A DNA stretch of 5,342 bases from Legionellaceae bacterium (GCA_947473535.1 CANJFK010000109.1:1-5342); one strand, 5' to 3'; shown: positions 1-5,342, numbered from the stretch's first letter. A program made the numbers and translations. Notes: generated by a model not told the origin, from the sequence alone.

Positions 1-1094
1 TCTGGGTAGCAATACCTTGCGTTATGTTAACCGTCTTGATCCTGTATACCCTGTTATCTACCTTGCATAGTCTCGCCCGTATTCCAACCTCGTGGCATAA
101 TTGGTGCCAAAAACGACGCGTTCTAAAAGCCCAAGCAAAAACACGTCAGGGACTTATTGAATTCAGTGAGGGGCATTGGTTACAAGCAAAAAATCATCTG
201 ATTAAAGCGCTACCTTTCGCTGACACGCCATTACTAAACTACCTCACTGCCGCTCGCGCCGCTCAGGAAATGGGCGACAACACGCTTCGTGATAATTATT
301 TGCGAGAAGCTCAACAATCCATGCCAGAAGCTAAAATTGCTGTTGAATTGACTCAGGCTCAATTGCAATTGGCTAATCACCAATGGGAACAAGCGTTGGC
401 AACCTTACGCCATCTACAAGATCTTGCCCCTCATCATCCCTATGTTTTGAAATTATTAATGCATCTGTATGAGGAAATGAACGATTGGCCACAACTCATT
501 GCACTATTGCCCGCATTAAAACGCCATCATGTTTTGTCGGAGCAAGCATTTGATAATTTACAGCGCCACACCTACTTACAGGCCTTACTCGATTTAATGA
601 AGCTAAACCAGCCCGAAGCAATAGCTAGCTTAATGAAAACATTACCAAAACCGTTAACTCATGATGCCGAATTCACGGCAATATATTGCCGCCATCTATT
701 GTCCAAACATGACGACACCCAAGCCGAGCTCCTATTACGGCGCTGTCTAAATAAAAAATTTAGTGAATCATTAATCGAATTGTATGGTCTTACTCAATCC
801 AGTAATGTCCAATTAAAATTCGCTGAATCGTTGCTCAAGATAAAGCCTCATTCAGCCCCATTGTATCTATGCCTAGGCCGTATTTGCGTATCTAAACATC
901 TATGGGGCAAAGCTAAAACCTATTTTGAAGAAAGCATTAAACTTGATGCAACCCCGGCAGCCTATGCTGAACTCGGCCAACTACTCGAGCAGTTAGATGC
1001 TCAAACAGATGCTTGTACTGCCTATCGGAAAGGCTTACTCTGTGTTCTAAAGTCCAGTAAAGAAAAGGGTGCTACCTTAAGCCCCCCCCTTTGA
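1..1094 (+). CDS. hemY: HemY, heme-biosynthesis-associated TPR membrane protein (5' end missing)
   Basis: HemY is an inner-membrane protein encoded in many beta- and gammaproteobacteria next to hemC/hemD/hemX. It is linked to late porphyrin synthesis, though its exact biochemical role is unsettled. The frame is open to the window edge (reading WVAIPCV before the first Met at base 24), so that Met is internal and the first membrane helix plus about 40 residues probably lie upstream. Visible, counting from that Met: the end of a transmembrane helix (residues 1-15), a basic cytoplasmic-side stretch (WCQKRRVLKAQAKTRQG, about 27-43), the family-typical G-x-x-x-F-x-E-G-x-W-x-x-A-x-x-x-L motif, then helical TPR-like repeats to about residue 340. 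The estimated full length of about 400 residues matches E. coli HemY. The last eight residues (GATLSPPL) and the TGA stop are encoded by an inserted repeat element, so the native C-terminus has been altered. The family call is firm; only the ends are uncertain. Confidence 0.88.
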   Translation, partial: WVAIPCVMLTVLILYTLLSTLHSLARIPTSWHNWCQKRRVLKAQAKTRQGLIEFSEGHWLQAKNHLIKALPFADTPLLNYLTAARAAQEMGDNTLRDNYLREAQQSMPEAKIAVELTQAQLQLANHQWEQALATLRHLQDLAPHHPYVLKLLMHLYEEMNDWPQLIALLPALKRHHVLSEQAFDNLQRHTYLQALLDLMKLNQPEAIASLMKTLPKPLTHDAEFTAIYCRHLLSKHDDTQAELLLRRCLNKKFSESLIELYGLTQSSNVQLKFAESLLKIKPHSAPLYLCLGRICVSKHLWGKAKTYFEESIKLDATPAAYAELGQLLEQLDAQTDACTAYRKGLLCVLKSSKEKGATLSPPL

Positions 1095-1222
1095 AATAGG
1101 GGGGGTGGGGGGGATTTTTTACGATCCATCCAGGATTAAGTTGGATTGTAATGAAACAATGAGATTTGCCCCCCCCTACCCCCCTTTTTCAAAGGGGGGA
1201 GATCCCTTAAGGTAGCGCCATT
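1065..1222. mobile_element. MITE-like inverted-repeat element with G/C-run arms
   Basis: The outer arms are AAGGGTGCTACCTTAAG at 1065-1081 and its near-complement CTTAAGGTAGCGCCATT at 1206-1222. The inner 14 bp (1068-1081 with 1206-1219) pair fully if one G-T wobble is allowed. Inside, both arms carry the same nested hairpin: C-run, nine-base loop (TTTGAAATA at 1090-1098; TTTTTCAAA at 1185-1193), G-run. Further runs follow at 1107-1113 (G7) and 1169-1176 (C8). The arms therefore match over roughly 45 bp with a small indel, around a centre of about 40 bp. There is no coding capacity, so if mobile it would depend on a transposase elsewhere. I found no clear target-site duplication. A REP/BIME-type repeat is the alternative. 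Confidence 0.7.
1082..1120 (+). terminator. Possible intrinsic terminator of hemY inside the repeat
   Basis: A C8 run (1082-1089) can pair with either of two G7 runs (1099-1105 or 1107-1113). The second run is followed by A and six Ts (1115-1120), as in a Rho-independent terminator. The hemY stop codon lies in the loop region immediately after the C-run, so the hairpin would form close to translating ribosomes, which may weaken it. It is called from sequence shape only. Confidence 0.4.
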
Positions 1223-1239
1223 GATATATAAACCAACGT

Positions 1240-1244
1240 AAGGA
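1240..1244 (+). promoter_or_regulatory. Ribosome binding site of the coiled-coil gene
   Basis: AAGGA lies nine bases before the ATG at 1254 and supports that start. It sits just outside the right end of the repeat element. No convincing -35/-10 pair was found in the 30 bases between the repeat and this site, although TATATA at 1225-1230 could serve as a -10 box. Confidence 0.6.
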
Positions 1245-1253
1245 AACGTAATC

Positions 1254-2453
1254 ATGCCCCCTAGCCGTAAAAAACGAAAAAAAACTAAATTAACACACAT
1301 TCCGCCATTAAAAATACCTCAAACAAGCGAAGAAAGCCTCGAGCAAATTAACGAAACGCAAGAGCATATCAAAGAAGTCAAACAATGCTTAAATGAGCTT
1401 ATTGATAATTTACAGCATAATCAAAGTTTTGTGACACGCTCTGCCGACGTCTGGGGTAGATTGCCAACCTGGCAAAAAGTACTCGGCGGAATTGTATTGT
1501 TTGGTGGTTTATTAACCATCGGCATACTCATGCACGTCGCCGTGTTAATCGCTATCACATGCGTCTGTGCCACGGCATATATAGGCATTGGCTTATCGTT
1601 GGATAATCACTATGCCGTAGAAAACAATTCACGAGACCGCCTAGCGGCGAGCATGCTAAATCTGGCTAATATGTTCGGGCACATGATCAATGCATTAGAA
1701 AATATTCGTAAACAATTAGCCACAGAAATAGACCGATTAAAACATCAGATTAACAAGCTTGATGAGAGCATCGTTGTTCTTGACCAGAAAATTGAAGTGC
1801 TTCAGGACACAACAAATTTGCTTGGATCTCAGTTAGAACAACTTGCCCTCACTGAAGACGAATTAAACACAACAAAGAATGAGCTGCTACAGATCAAAAA
1901 CAAACTAGCAAAAAAAATAGATGCGTTTTCAGTCATTGAAAGTGGCTTGGAACTAAACATCAATGAGCTGAATGCCAACAACTTAACCCTTCGAGGTACC
2001 ATCGAGACGCTCTCCGCCGAAATTATTAAAGATCAAGAAACCCGACAAGACTTCCTAGCCAAATTAGATGACTTTCTTGAGAATAAAGAAACCAATTTTC
2101 ACCAGATCGTTGGTCGAATTTGCCAGGCAGAAGATGAGCTAGTTCATGTTCAATCTGAATTGAAACGGTGTATTAAGCACTATCAAAAATTATTAAGCAC
2201 CAACGAAACACAAGTCGTTCGACTGACAAGAGCGGCGGATATCTTATTAAAACCAAGAGTCCACGTCCATAAAGCCACTCACCAGAAAAAACATAGTAGC
2301 CCATTTTTTGATGTCAACGGTAGTGATAAACGAGTCAAACCACCAGGAGAACAAACCCTGCAAGCGACGATTTTATCCAAACATGGGTTTAGAGCGCAAC
2401 GTAAACGAATCGTTAGCACGGACGAAACGACACAACCTTACGTTTACAAGTAA
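1254..2453 (+). CDS. Membrane-hairpin, long coiled-coil protein of unknown function
   Basis: I do not recognise a named family. Visible layout: a very basic N-terminus (SRKKRKKTK, residues 4-12); a short amphipathic helix (about 27-56); a 41-residue hydrophobic block (76-116) long enough for two membrane helices with almost no loop; then a coiled coil from about 125 to 325 with textbook heptads (L155, I159, L162, I166, L169, I173, L176, I180, L183, spaced 4-3-4-3). The tail from about 330 is basic, His-rich and probably disordered. There is no signal peptide. The two-helix hairpin plus coiled coil resembles chlamydial Inc proteins and Legionella LegC-type effectors, but also ordinary bacterial envelope scaffolds, so an effector role is only a hypothesis. 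The ATG start has AAGGA nine bases upstream. The 3' end overlaps the convergent transporter gene by 10 bp. Coding is supported by length and consistent structure. Confidence 0.75.
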   Translation: MPPSRKKRKKTKLTHIPPLKIPQTSEESLEQINETQEHIKEVKQCLNELIDNLQHNQSFVTRSADVWGRLPTWQKVLGGIVLFGGLLTIGILMHVAVLIAITCVCATAYIGIGLSLDNHYAVENNSRDRLAASMLNLANMFGHMINALENIRKQLATEIDRLKHQINKLDESIVVLDQKIEVLQDTTNLLGSQLEQLALTEDELNTTKNELLQIKNKLAKKIDAFSVIESGLELNINELNANNLTLRGTIETLSAEIIKDQETRQDFLAKLDDFLENKETNFHQIVGRICQAEDELVHVQSELKRCIKHYQKLLSTNETQVVRLTRAADILLKPRVHVHKATHQKKHSSPFFDVNGSDKRVKPPGEQTLQATILSKHGFRAQRKRIVSTDETTQPYVYK

Positions 2454-3355
2454 GGCACACACGCGTCTTTACAATGACTTTGGGTGCGTTCAACCTGAAT
2501 GGTTGAGTGGTGAATGCGATGCTCATCCTTAAGACGTTGCTCGAGCGTTTGCCGATCATCATCCGTTAACGGCGCGTCGGGCATCCACAAATGCACTGAC
2601 AATGCATTTTCTTGCGTACTCAAGGCCCAAACATGTAGATCATGCACGCCCTCCACCCCCGTTTGAGCACTCAATAACGCTCGCACGTTTGGGACAGAAA
2701 TTTCACGAGGCACACCATCGAGAATCAAACGAAAACTGTCCGCAAATAGAAACCACGTTCCTTTCAGGATAATAATGGCAATGAGTAACCCAACCAACGG
2801 ATCCAACCACATCCAACCCGTCCAATAGAGTAATGCGGCCGATAAGACGACGCCCAACGAAACCATGGCATCATAAACCAAATGCAAATAAGCAGCACGA
2901 ATATTAAGATCATCGCCACCACGCAAGAACAACGCAGCCGTTAGGCCATTCACTAAAATCCCTACACCCGCCACCATCATGACAAAACCTGCTTCGACTG
3001 GTGACGGCGAGAGCAATTTATAAACCGCTTCAGACGCAATGATACCGCACGTAAAGACCAGTAAAATAACATTCGTCAAGGCAGCTAAAATTGAGGCTTT
3101 TTTCATACCATAGGTTGAACGTTCAGTCGGTATACGTTTAAGCAACCCGTTGCCTATCCAGGCCACGATCAAGCTAAATACATCGCCAAGGTTATGTACA
3201 GCATCCGCAAACAAGCTGGTTGAATTCGCAAGATAAGCAAAGAAAATCTGACAAATAACAAACAAACCGTTTGCAACAATTGCAATTAAAAATGCTTTAT
3301 TAAACGTAGGTGTAGGATGAGCATGATGATGATCATGTTGGTGGCAGTTGGCCAT
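2444..3355 (-). CDS. Cation diffusion facilitator (CzcD/ZitB-type Zn/Co/Cd efflux)
   Basis: This is an inner-membrane H+-coupled exporter of Zn2+ and similar divalent cations. At 303 residues it has normal CDF length. The N-terminus is His-rich (C4, H5, H7, H9-H11, H13). Six membrane helices follow. The transport site is visible as H54 and D58 in TM2 (FADAVHNLGDV) and H158 and D162 in TM5 (AAYLHLVYDA); the His-Asp pairs suggest Zn-type rather than Mn- or Fe-type selectivity. YGMKKASILAALTN (82-95) and WLDPLVGLLIA are family signatures, and the C-terminal cytoplasmic domain carries GVEGVHDLHVWALS. The tail holds further possible ligands (H294, C295, C299). The ATG at 3355 is the only reasonable start: an in-frame TAG lies six codons upstream and the next in-frame Met is residue 126. 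The ribosome site is weak (AGGCGAG, ten bases before ATG). It lies 43 bp after the deacetylase gene, with its own promoter in between. CzcD and ZitB cannot be told apart here, so no symbol is given. Confidence 0.93.
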   Translation of the reverse strand: MANCHQHDHHHAHPTPTFNKAFLIAIVANGLFVICQIFFAYLANSTSLFADAVHNLGDVFSLIVAWIGNGLLKRIPTERSTYGMKKASILAALTNVILLVFTCGIIASEAVYKLLSPSPVEAGFVMMVAGVGILVNGLTAALFLRGGDDLNIRAAYLHLVYDAMVSLGVVLSAALLYWTGWMWLDPLVGLLIAIIILKGTWFLFADSFRLILDGVPREISVPNVRALLSAQTGVEGVHDLHVWALSTQENALSVHLWMPDAPLTDDDRQTLEQRLKDEHRIHHSTIQVERTQSHCKDACVPYL

Positions 3356-3373
3356 AAGGGAAGTTCTCGCCTA

Positions 3374-3402
3374 ATTGTATGGGCAACATGGTACCATGTT
3401 AA
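3374..3402 (-). promoter_or_regulatory. Sigma70-type promoter of the CDF transporter
   Basis: On the minus strand TTAACA (3402-3397, 5/6 to the -35 consensus) is followed after exactly 17 bp by TACAAT (3379-3374, 5/6 to the -10 consensus). Transcription would start near 3367, giving a leader of only about 12 bases before the ATG at 3355. The -35 box overlaps the deacetylase stop codon. The prediction rests on sequence alone, but the spacing and match are unusually good. Confidence 0.6.
3385..3400. promoter_or_regulatory. Perfect 16-bp palindrome, probable operator
   Basis: AACATGGTACCATGTT is its own reverse complement. It covers most of the transporter's -35 box and 10-11 bases of the spacer, where a bound dimeric repressor would block RNA polymerase. 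No T-run follows it on either strand, so it is not a usual terminator. The spacer is 17 bp, not the 19-20 bp of MerR-type activated promoters such as zntA, which argues for simple repression (ArsR-, Fur/Zur- or TetR-like). The regulator is not encoded in this window and cannot be named. Confidence 0.5.
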
Positions 3403-4232
3403 AAAGACAACAATCCACTGCCGAGTTTTTCATCGTCTTTCGCAGGCTCTAACGCCGGGACTGAAAGTGCTGGCGCAGGATTTTTCAACGCGTCGGTTAG
3501 CGTAATAAAGGTATATCCATGCTCTTTGTACAATTGAATAATATCGCCCAATAAATAACTATTCAGTAAATTCGCATGAATTAATAATATTTGTTTTACA
3601 GGCTGACCATCAGCTTGTTTTTCAGCCCGAAGTGTTTGCTTCCATATATAAGCAAGGTAGCTTGGTTTAACTTTATAGACGTAAGCTTCTCGTGCTCGAA
3701 AGGGAACTTTATATAATCGTTCATTAAATTCGAAATCTTTACTATCTATCGTGACGGGCGCAATAACGTAATGATGCTGAGTCAAATAATCAAGCACTTT
3801 TGGTTTAGTAATTTTGCTGCCTTCAGCAAGGTAGGGATAACGAAAATACTTTGGTTCCGTCATCAATGGTGTCAGTATTTTATCGGCTCGATCCAGATCG
3901 GCAATGTATTTTTCAGCACTCATTGAATTTAAATTATAATGAGAATACGTGTGATTCCCTATCGAAAAACCCGCATTGCGAAACGCTTCAAGAAACGCCC
4001 ATTGACCTTCAGCGATGGCTCCCGCAATGACAAAACCGGTCGCAGGGACTTTGTTTTCAGTAAGGGCTGCAATAATTCGCATAAAACGCTCGGTTGAGCG
4101 TTGTTGATTGCCAGGCGTATTCATCTTTGAAGCAACAAGGGGTAAATCATCAATTGTGATAGCAATCTCACGCGTTTGGGCGAAGCACTGACTAATCAAC
4201 AGCATGAAACACAACGAGTATAACGTTCGCAT
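3399..4232 (-). CDS. Secreted polysaccharide deacetylase (NodB-homology, CE4-like)
   Basis: A metal-dependent deacetylase of N- or O-acetylated sugars, probably acting in the periplasm on peptidoglycan or another polysaccharide; the substrate cannot be read from sequence. It has 277 residues from the chosen start. Residues 1-18 form a signal peptide (MRTLYSLCFMLLISQCFA, likely cleaved before Q19; Q15 before C16 argues against a lipobox). NodB-domain motifs are in order: TIDD (26-29) with the catalytic/metal Asp pair, GNHTYSH (92-98) with metal ligands H94 and H98, RYPY (131-134), DSKD (163-166), and the late His in LLIHAN (H219). The frame is open to an ATG at 4370, but that adds 46 residues that would bury the signal peptide. 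The ATG at 4232 has AAGGA six bases upstream and is preferred. The transporter gene follows after 43 bp on the same strand. Confidence 0.88.
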   Translation of the reverse strand: MRTLYSLCFMLLISQCFAQTREIAITIDDLPLVASKMNTPGNQQRSTERFMRIIAALTENKVPATGFVIAGAIAEGQWAFLEAFRNAGFSIGNHTYSHYNLNSMSAEKYIADLDRADKILTPLMTEPKYFRYPYLAEGSKITKPKVLDYLTQHHYVIAPVTIDSKDFEFNERLYKVPFRAREAYVYKVKPSYLAYIWKQTLRAEKQADGQPVKQILLIHANLLNSYLLGDIIQLYKEHGYTFITLTDALKNPAPALSVPALEPAKDDEKLGSGLLSF

Positions 4233-4238
4233 CGACCA

Positions 4239-4260
4239 TCCTTGTTCGAGTTCATTTATA
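4239..4260 (-). promoter_or_regulatory. Ribosome site and possible -10 box of the deacetylase
   Basis: Minus-strand AAGGA (4243-4239) is six bases before the ATG at 4232 and decides that start over the ATG at 4370. TATAAA (4260-4255) could be the -10 box, placing the transcription start near 4248, downstream of the longer frame's ATG. No good -35 box lies 16-18 bp further upstream, so the promoter part is tentative. Confidence 0.45.
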
Positions 4261-4358
4261 GAGTGTAGCAGAGGTATCGAAAATAGATAATCTTCAGAGA
4301 AAAATTTATAACGTGGAGCAAGGATCGTTATGCGTTTGCCTTGAATTAAAACCCTCAA

Positions 4359-4521
4359 GAATCCCCTCATTTTAAATTTATATTAAAAATAACCGTAGGT
4401 TGGGCTTTGGCCAAACAATAAGCTCAATATGGCATCATGTTTGGCCAAGGCCCAACCTACTAAATATACATTTTTGAACGAATAGTTGTATTTTTATACA
4501 AATAATAGAATGAGGGGATTC
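4359..4521. repeat. 12-bp inverted repeat bracketing 163 bp
   Basis: GAATCCCCTCAT at 4359-4370 has an exact reverse complement, ATGAGGGGATTC, at 4510-4521. Continuing outward, four of the next five bases also pair (CTCAA at 4354-4358 against ATGAG at 4522-4526), then similarity stops. The interior is AT-rich and holds the GTAGGTTGGGC hairpin. It could be the ends of a small non-autonomous element with the hairpin nested inside. No target duplication was identified. Confidence 0.4.
4395..4460. repeat. GTAGGTTGGGC-type long hairpin repeat
   Basis: Arms of 23 bases (4395-4417 and 4438-4460) are complementary apart from one position, T4406 opposite a G, which still pairs as G-U in RNA. The loop is 20 bases (4418-4437). 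The arm begins GTAGGTTGGGC and continues with TTGGCCAAACA. The ends GTAGGTTGGG/CCCAACCTAC are typical of dispersed palindromic intergenic repeats in many proteobacteria and cyanobacteria. There is no T-tract directly after the stem on either strand, so it is more likely a repeat unit than a terminator. Confidence 0.75.
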
Positions 4522-4534
4522 ATGAGATTAAAAC

Positions 4535-4556
4535 CTTGAAAGCATTTACTTTCAAG
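4535..4556. repeat. Small hairpin, 8-bp arms
   Basis: CTTGAAAG (4535-4542) and CTTTCAAG (4549-4556) are exact complements around a six-base loop. After a single bulged C (4534), a further AAA/TTT (4531-4533 with 4557-4559) can pair. The stem has low GC and no proper T-run, and no neighbouring gene ends here, so the role is unknown. Confidence 0.4.
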
Positions 4557-4696
4557 TTTACTATGAAATATTTGAGGTCGTATTTTAGGAACGACACGAT
4601 TTATATCATTCTCAATCCAACGATCGCGCATCTGATTACGCTACCCTTCATCAAGGCTACGCTTGCTAAATGGCACCGTGCCAACTGAGAAATAGA

Positions 4697-4755
4697 TCCC
4701 GGACATTAAGCGCGACTATGCTCGCAGGCTCGCCAAGTCGCGCTAAATTCCGGGA
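4697..4755. repeat. TCCCGGA...AGCGCGACT inverted-repeat element
   Basis: Outer arms TCCCGGA (4697-4703) and TCCGGGA (4749-4755) pair perfectly. Inner arms AGCGCGACT (4709-4717) and AGTCGCGCT (4736-4744) pair perfectly, with a small unequal internal loop between. The apical loop holds the direct repeat GCTCGC (4720-4725 and 4728-4733). Paired arms with conserved ends of this kind are usual for dispersed palindromic repeats. It lies 44 bases beyond the Rpn stop codon and might act as a transcript-end hairpin, though only a weak T-rich stretch follows on the minus strand. Confidence 0.65.
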
Positions 4756-4798
4756 CGACAGTCATTGGGAAACGTATTTAGAAGACGGGGCACTAGTA

Positions 4799-5342
4799 CT
4801 ATCTTGCGATGTCCGATTTAACTGCACCGACCTCGTCGTGTGTTAAACCCGTACTTCGCACTACTATGTCCAAGGAAACACCCAGTTCAATTAGTTTTTT
4901 AGCCATAACTCTCTTTTCTTCAAGTCTACCCTTGGCCACACCTAGGACTTCACCTTCTGCCAGCAGTTGATCCCTGACTGCGATGGCATCCAGCTCACGT
5001 TTTTCCTCTTGTTCATACGTATTAAGCTCAACATCTGTCCATGAAAAACGGTTTAATTCTTCATAGGCGCGTTTGATAACAAGATCAGAACCGATAAGTT
5101 GTACTAGTTCCTCCTCGCTGGTTTCGTTGGCATGCTTGAAAAAATAAGTCCACTTTTCAACAATACCATTTAATTCATCAATGGATTTGTCAAATTTTGG
5201 TAACTCTAAAAACGTAAAATGAAAATCTTTTAAATCATGACTATGCGTTTGTTTGTCCAACACCACGTGATCGGACTTGTATTCCGCCTTATCAGGAAAC
5301 ATCACAAAATCTGTAATTGCTAAAAATATAATTTCCTTCAAA
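4799..5342 (-). CDS. Rpn-family PD-(D/E)XK nuclease/putative transposase, C-terminal part
   Basis: Rpn (YhgA-like, PD-(D/E)XK nuclease/transposase) proteins are DNA endonucleases reported to promote RecA-independent recombination. Only about 180 C-terminal residues are inside the window; the frame is open to the edge. The TTG at 5341 that could be read as a start is almost certainly an internal Leu, because family members have the catalytic D...ExQ core upstream. The visible part has the family-typical F-x-A-I-x-D-F-x-x-F-P stretch, a segment ending ELPKFDKSIDELNGIVEKWTYFFKHA, and a charged helical tail with the end motif LIELGVSLDIVVRSTGLTHDEV. The tail's Gly/Glu repeat (AEGEVLGVAKGRLEEKR) is short compared with many members. 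The reading frame shows no break, so this part could belong to an intact gene. The nuclease active site cannot be judged here. Confidence 0.82.
   Translation of the reverse strand, partial: LKEIIFLAITDFVMFPDKAEYKSDHVVLDKQTHSHDLKDFHFTFLELPKFDKSIDELNGIVEKWTYFFKHANETSEEELVQLIGSDLVIKRAYEELNRFSWTDVELNTYEQEEKRELDAIAVRDQLLAEGEVLGVAKGRLEEKRVMAKKLIELGVSLDIVVRSTGLTHDEVGAVKSDIAR

Larger units (their letters stand above)
4233..4798. other. Gene-free interval rich in inverted repeats
   Basis: This stretch of 566 bases between the deacetylase start and the Rpn stop holds no gene I can support. It is strongly AT-rich from about 4371 to 4610, then more GC-rich. It contains, in order, a large hairpin (4395-4460) bracketed by a 12-bp inverted repeat (4359-4370 and 4510-4521), small hairpins at 4486-4501 and 4535-4556, the odd-centred palindrome TGGCACCGTGCCA at 4671-4683, and an inverted-repeat block at 4697-4755. 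The segment around 4636-4670 reads on the minus strand like a decayed copy of the widespread GTAGCCT...GCGTAATC type of intergenic repeat, but its stem is only about 4 bp now. Confidence 0.6.

Noticed and set aside
1065..1222. CRISPR-like array or tRNA in the G/C-run interval.
   Set aside because: The repeats are inverted rather than direct and regularly spaced, and there is no cloverleaf or CCA end.
2401..2447. GTAAACG (2401-2407) and CGTTTAC (2441-2447) as a terminator between the convergent genes.
   Set aside because: Only 7-bp arms with a 33-base loop, low GC and no T-run on either strand; likely chance within coding sequence.
2308..2532. 74-codon plus-strand frame overlapping the end of the coiled-coil gene.
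   Set aside because: A different frame of a well-supported gene at one end and antisense to the CDF transporter at the other; no ribosome site or recognisable protein features.
3317..3505. 62-codon plus-strand frame across the CDF start and deacetylase end.
   Set aside because: Entirely antisense to two solid genes and their promoter; its Met-rich start is just the complement of the His codons in the transporter N-terminus.
4486..4501. TTGTAT-TTTT-ATACAA hairpin as a terminator.
   Set aside because: Six AT-rich pairs with no following T-tract and no gene ending nearby; expected by chance in such AT-rich DNA.
4494..4631. Minus-strand 45-codon frame beginning MRDRWIENDINRVV in the repeat-rich interval.
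   Set aside because: No ribosome site at a good distance, no recognised family, and its last third is made of the inverted-repeat arm and AT-rich spacer. Possibly a relic, but not supportable as a gene.
4671..4683. TGGCACCGTGCCA palindrome as an operator.
   Set aside because: No promoter elements or gene start around it; it sits downstream of the Rpn gene among decayed repeats.

Overview
The window looks like an accessory stretch of a gammaproteobacterial chromosome of moderate GC. The strongest lineage clue is a HemY-type heme-biosynthesis protein, a family found in beta- and gammaproteobacteria. A coiled-coil protein with a two-helix membrane hairpin, an Rpn-type nuclease/transposase and several palindromic intergenic repeats would fit a host-associated Legionellales-like genome. 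That placement is inference; the sequence contains no rRNA or other decisive marker.

Layout. (1) Bases 1-1094, plus strand: hemY, lacking its first codons at the window edge. (2) About 1065-1222: a 150-160 bp MITE-like inverted repeat whose left arm supplies the last eight codons and the stop of hemY, and which carries long C and G runs. (3) 1254-2453, plus strand: an unrecognised 399-residue protein with a transmembrane hairpin followed by a long coiled coil. (4) 3355-2444, minus strand: a cation diffusion facilitator (Zn/Co/Cd efflux) whose 3' end overlaps the previous gene by 10 bp, tail to tail. (5) 3367-3402: a good sigma70-type promoter for the transporter, with a perfect 16-bp palindrome over its -35 box and spacer. 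(6) 4232-3399, minus strand: a secreted polysaccharide deacetylase; the open frame runs on upstream to 4370, but the signal peptide and ribosome binding site favour 4232. (7) 4233-4798: a gene-free stretch with at least three unrelated inverted-repeat structures. (8) 5342-4799, minus strand: the C-terminal part of an Rpn-family PD-(D/E)XK nuclease/putative transposase, cut by the window edge.

The genes do not form one pathway. The deacetylase and the transporter lie 43 bp apart on the same strand and may be partly co-transcribed, but the transporter appears to have its own promoter and operator. I see no convincing new multi-gene system. The items most worth following are the palindrome-promoter arrangement before the transporter, the repeat element that rewrites the end of hemY, and the hairpin/coiled-coil protein, whose architecture resembles inclusion-membrane proteins and secreted effectors of intracellular bacteria.
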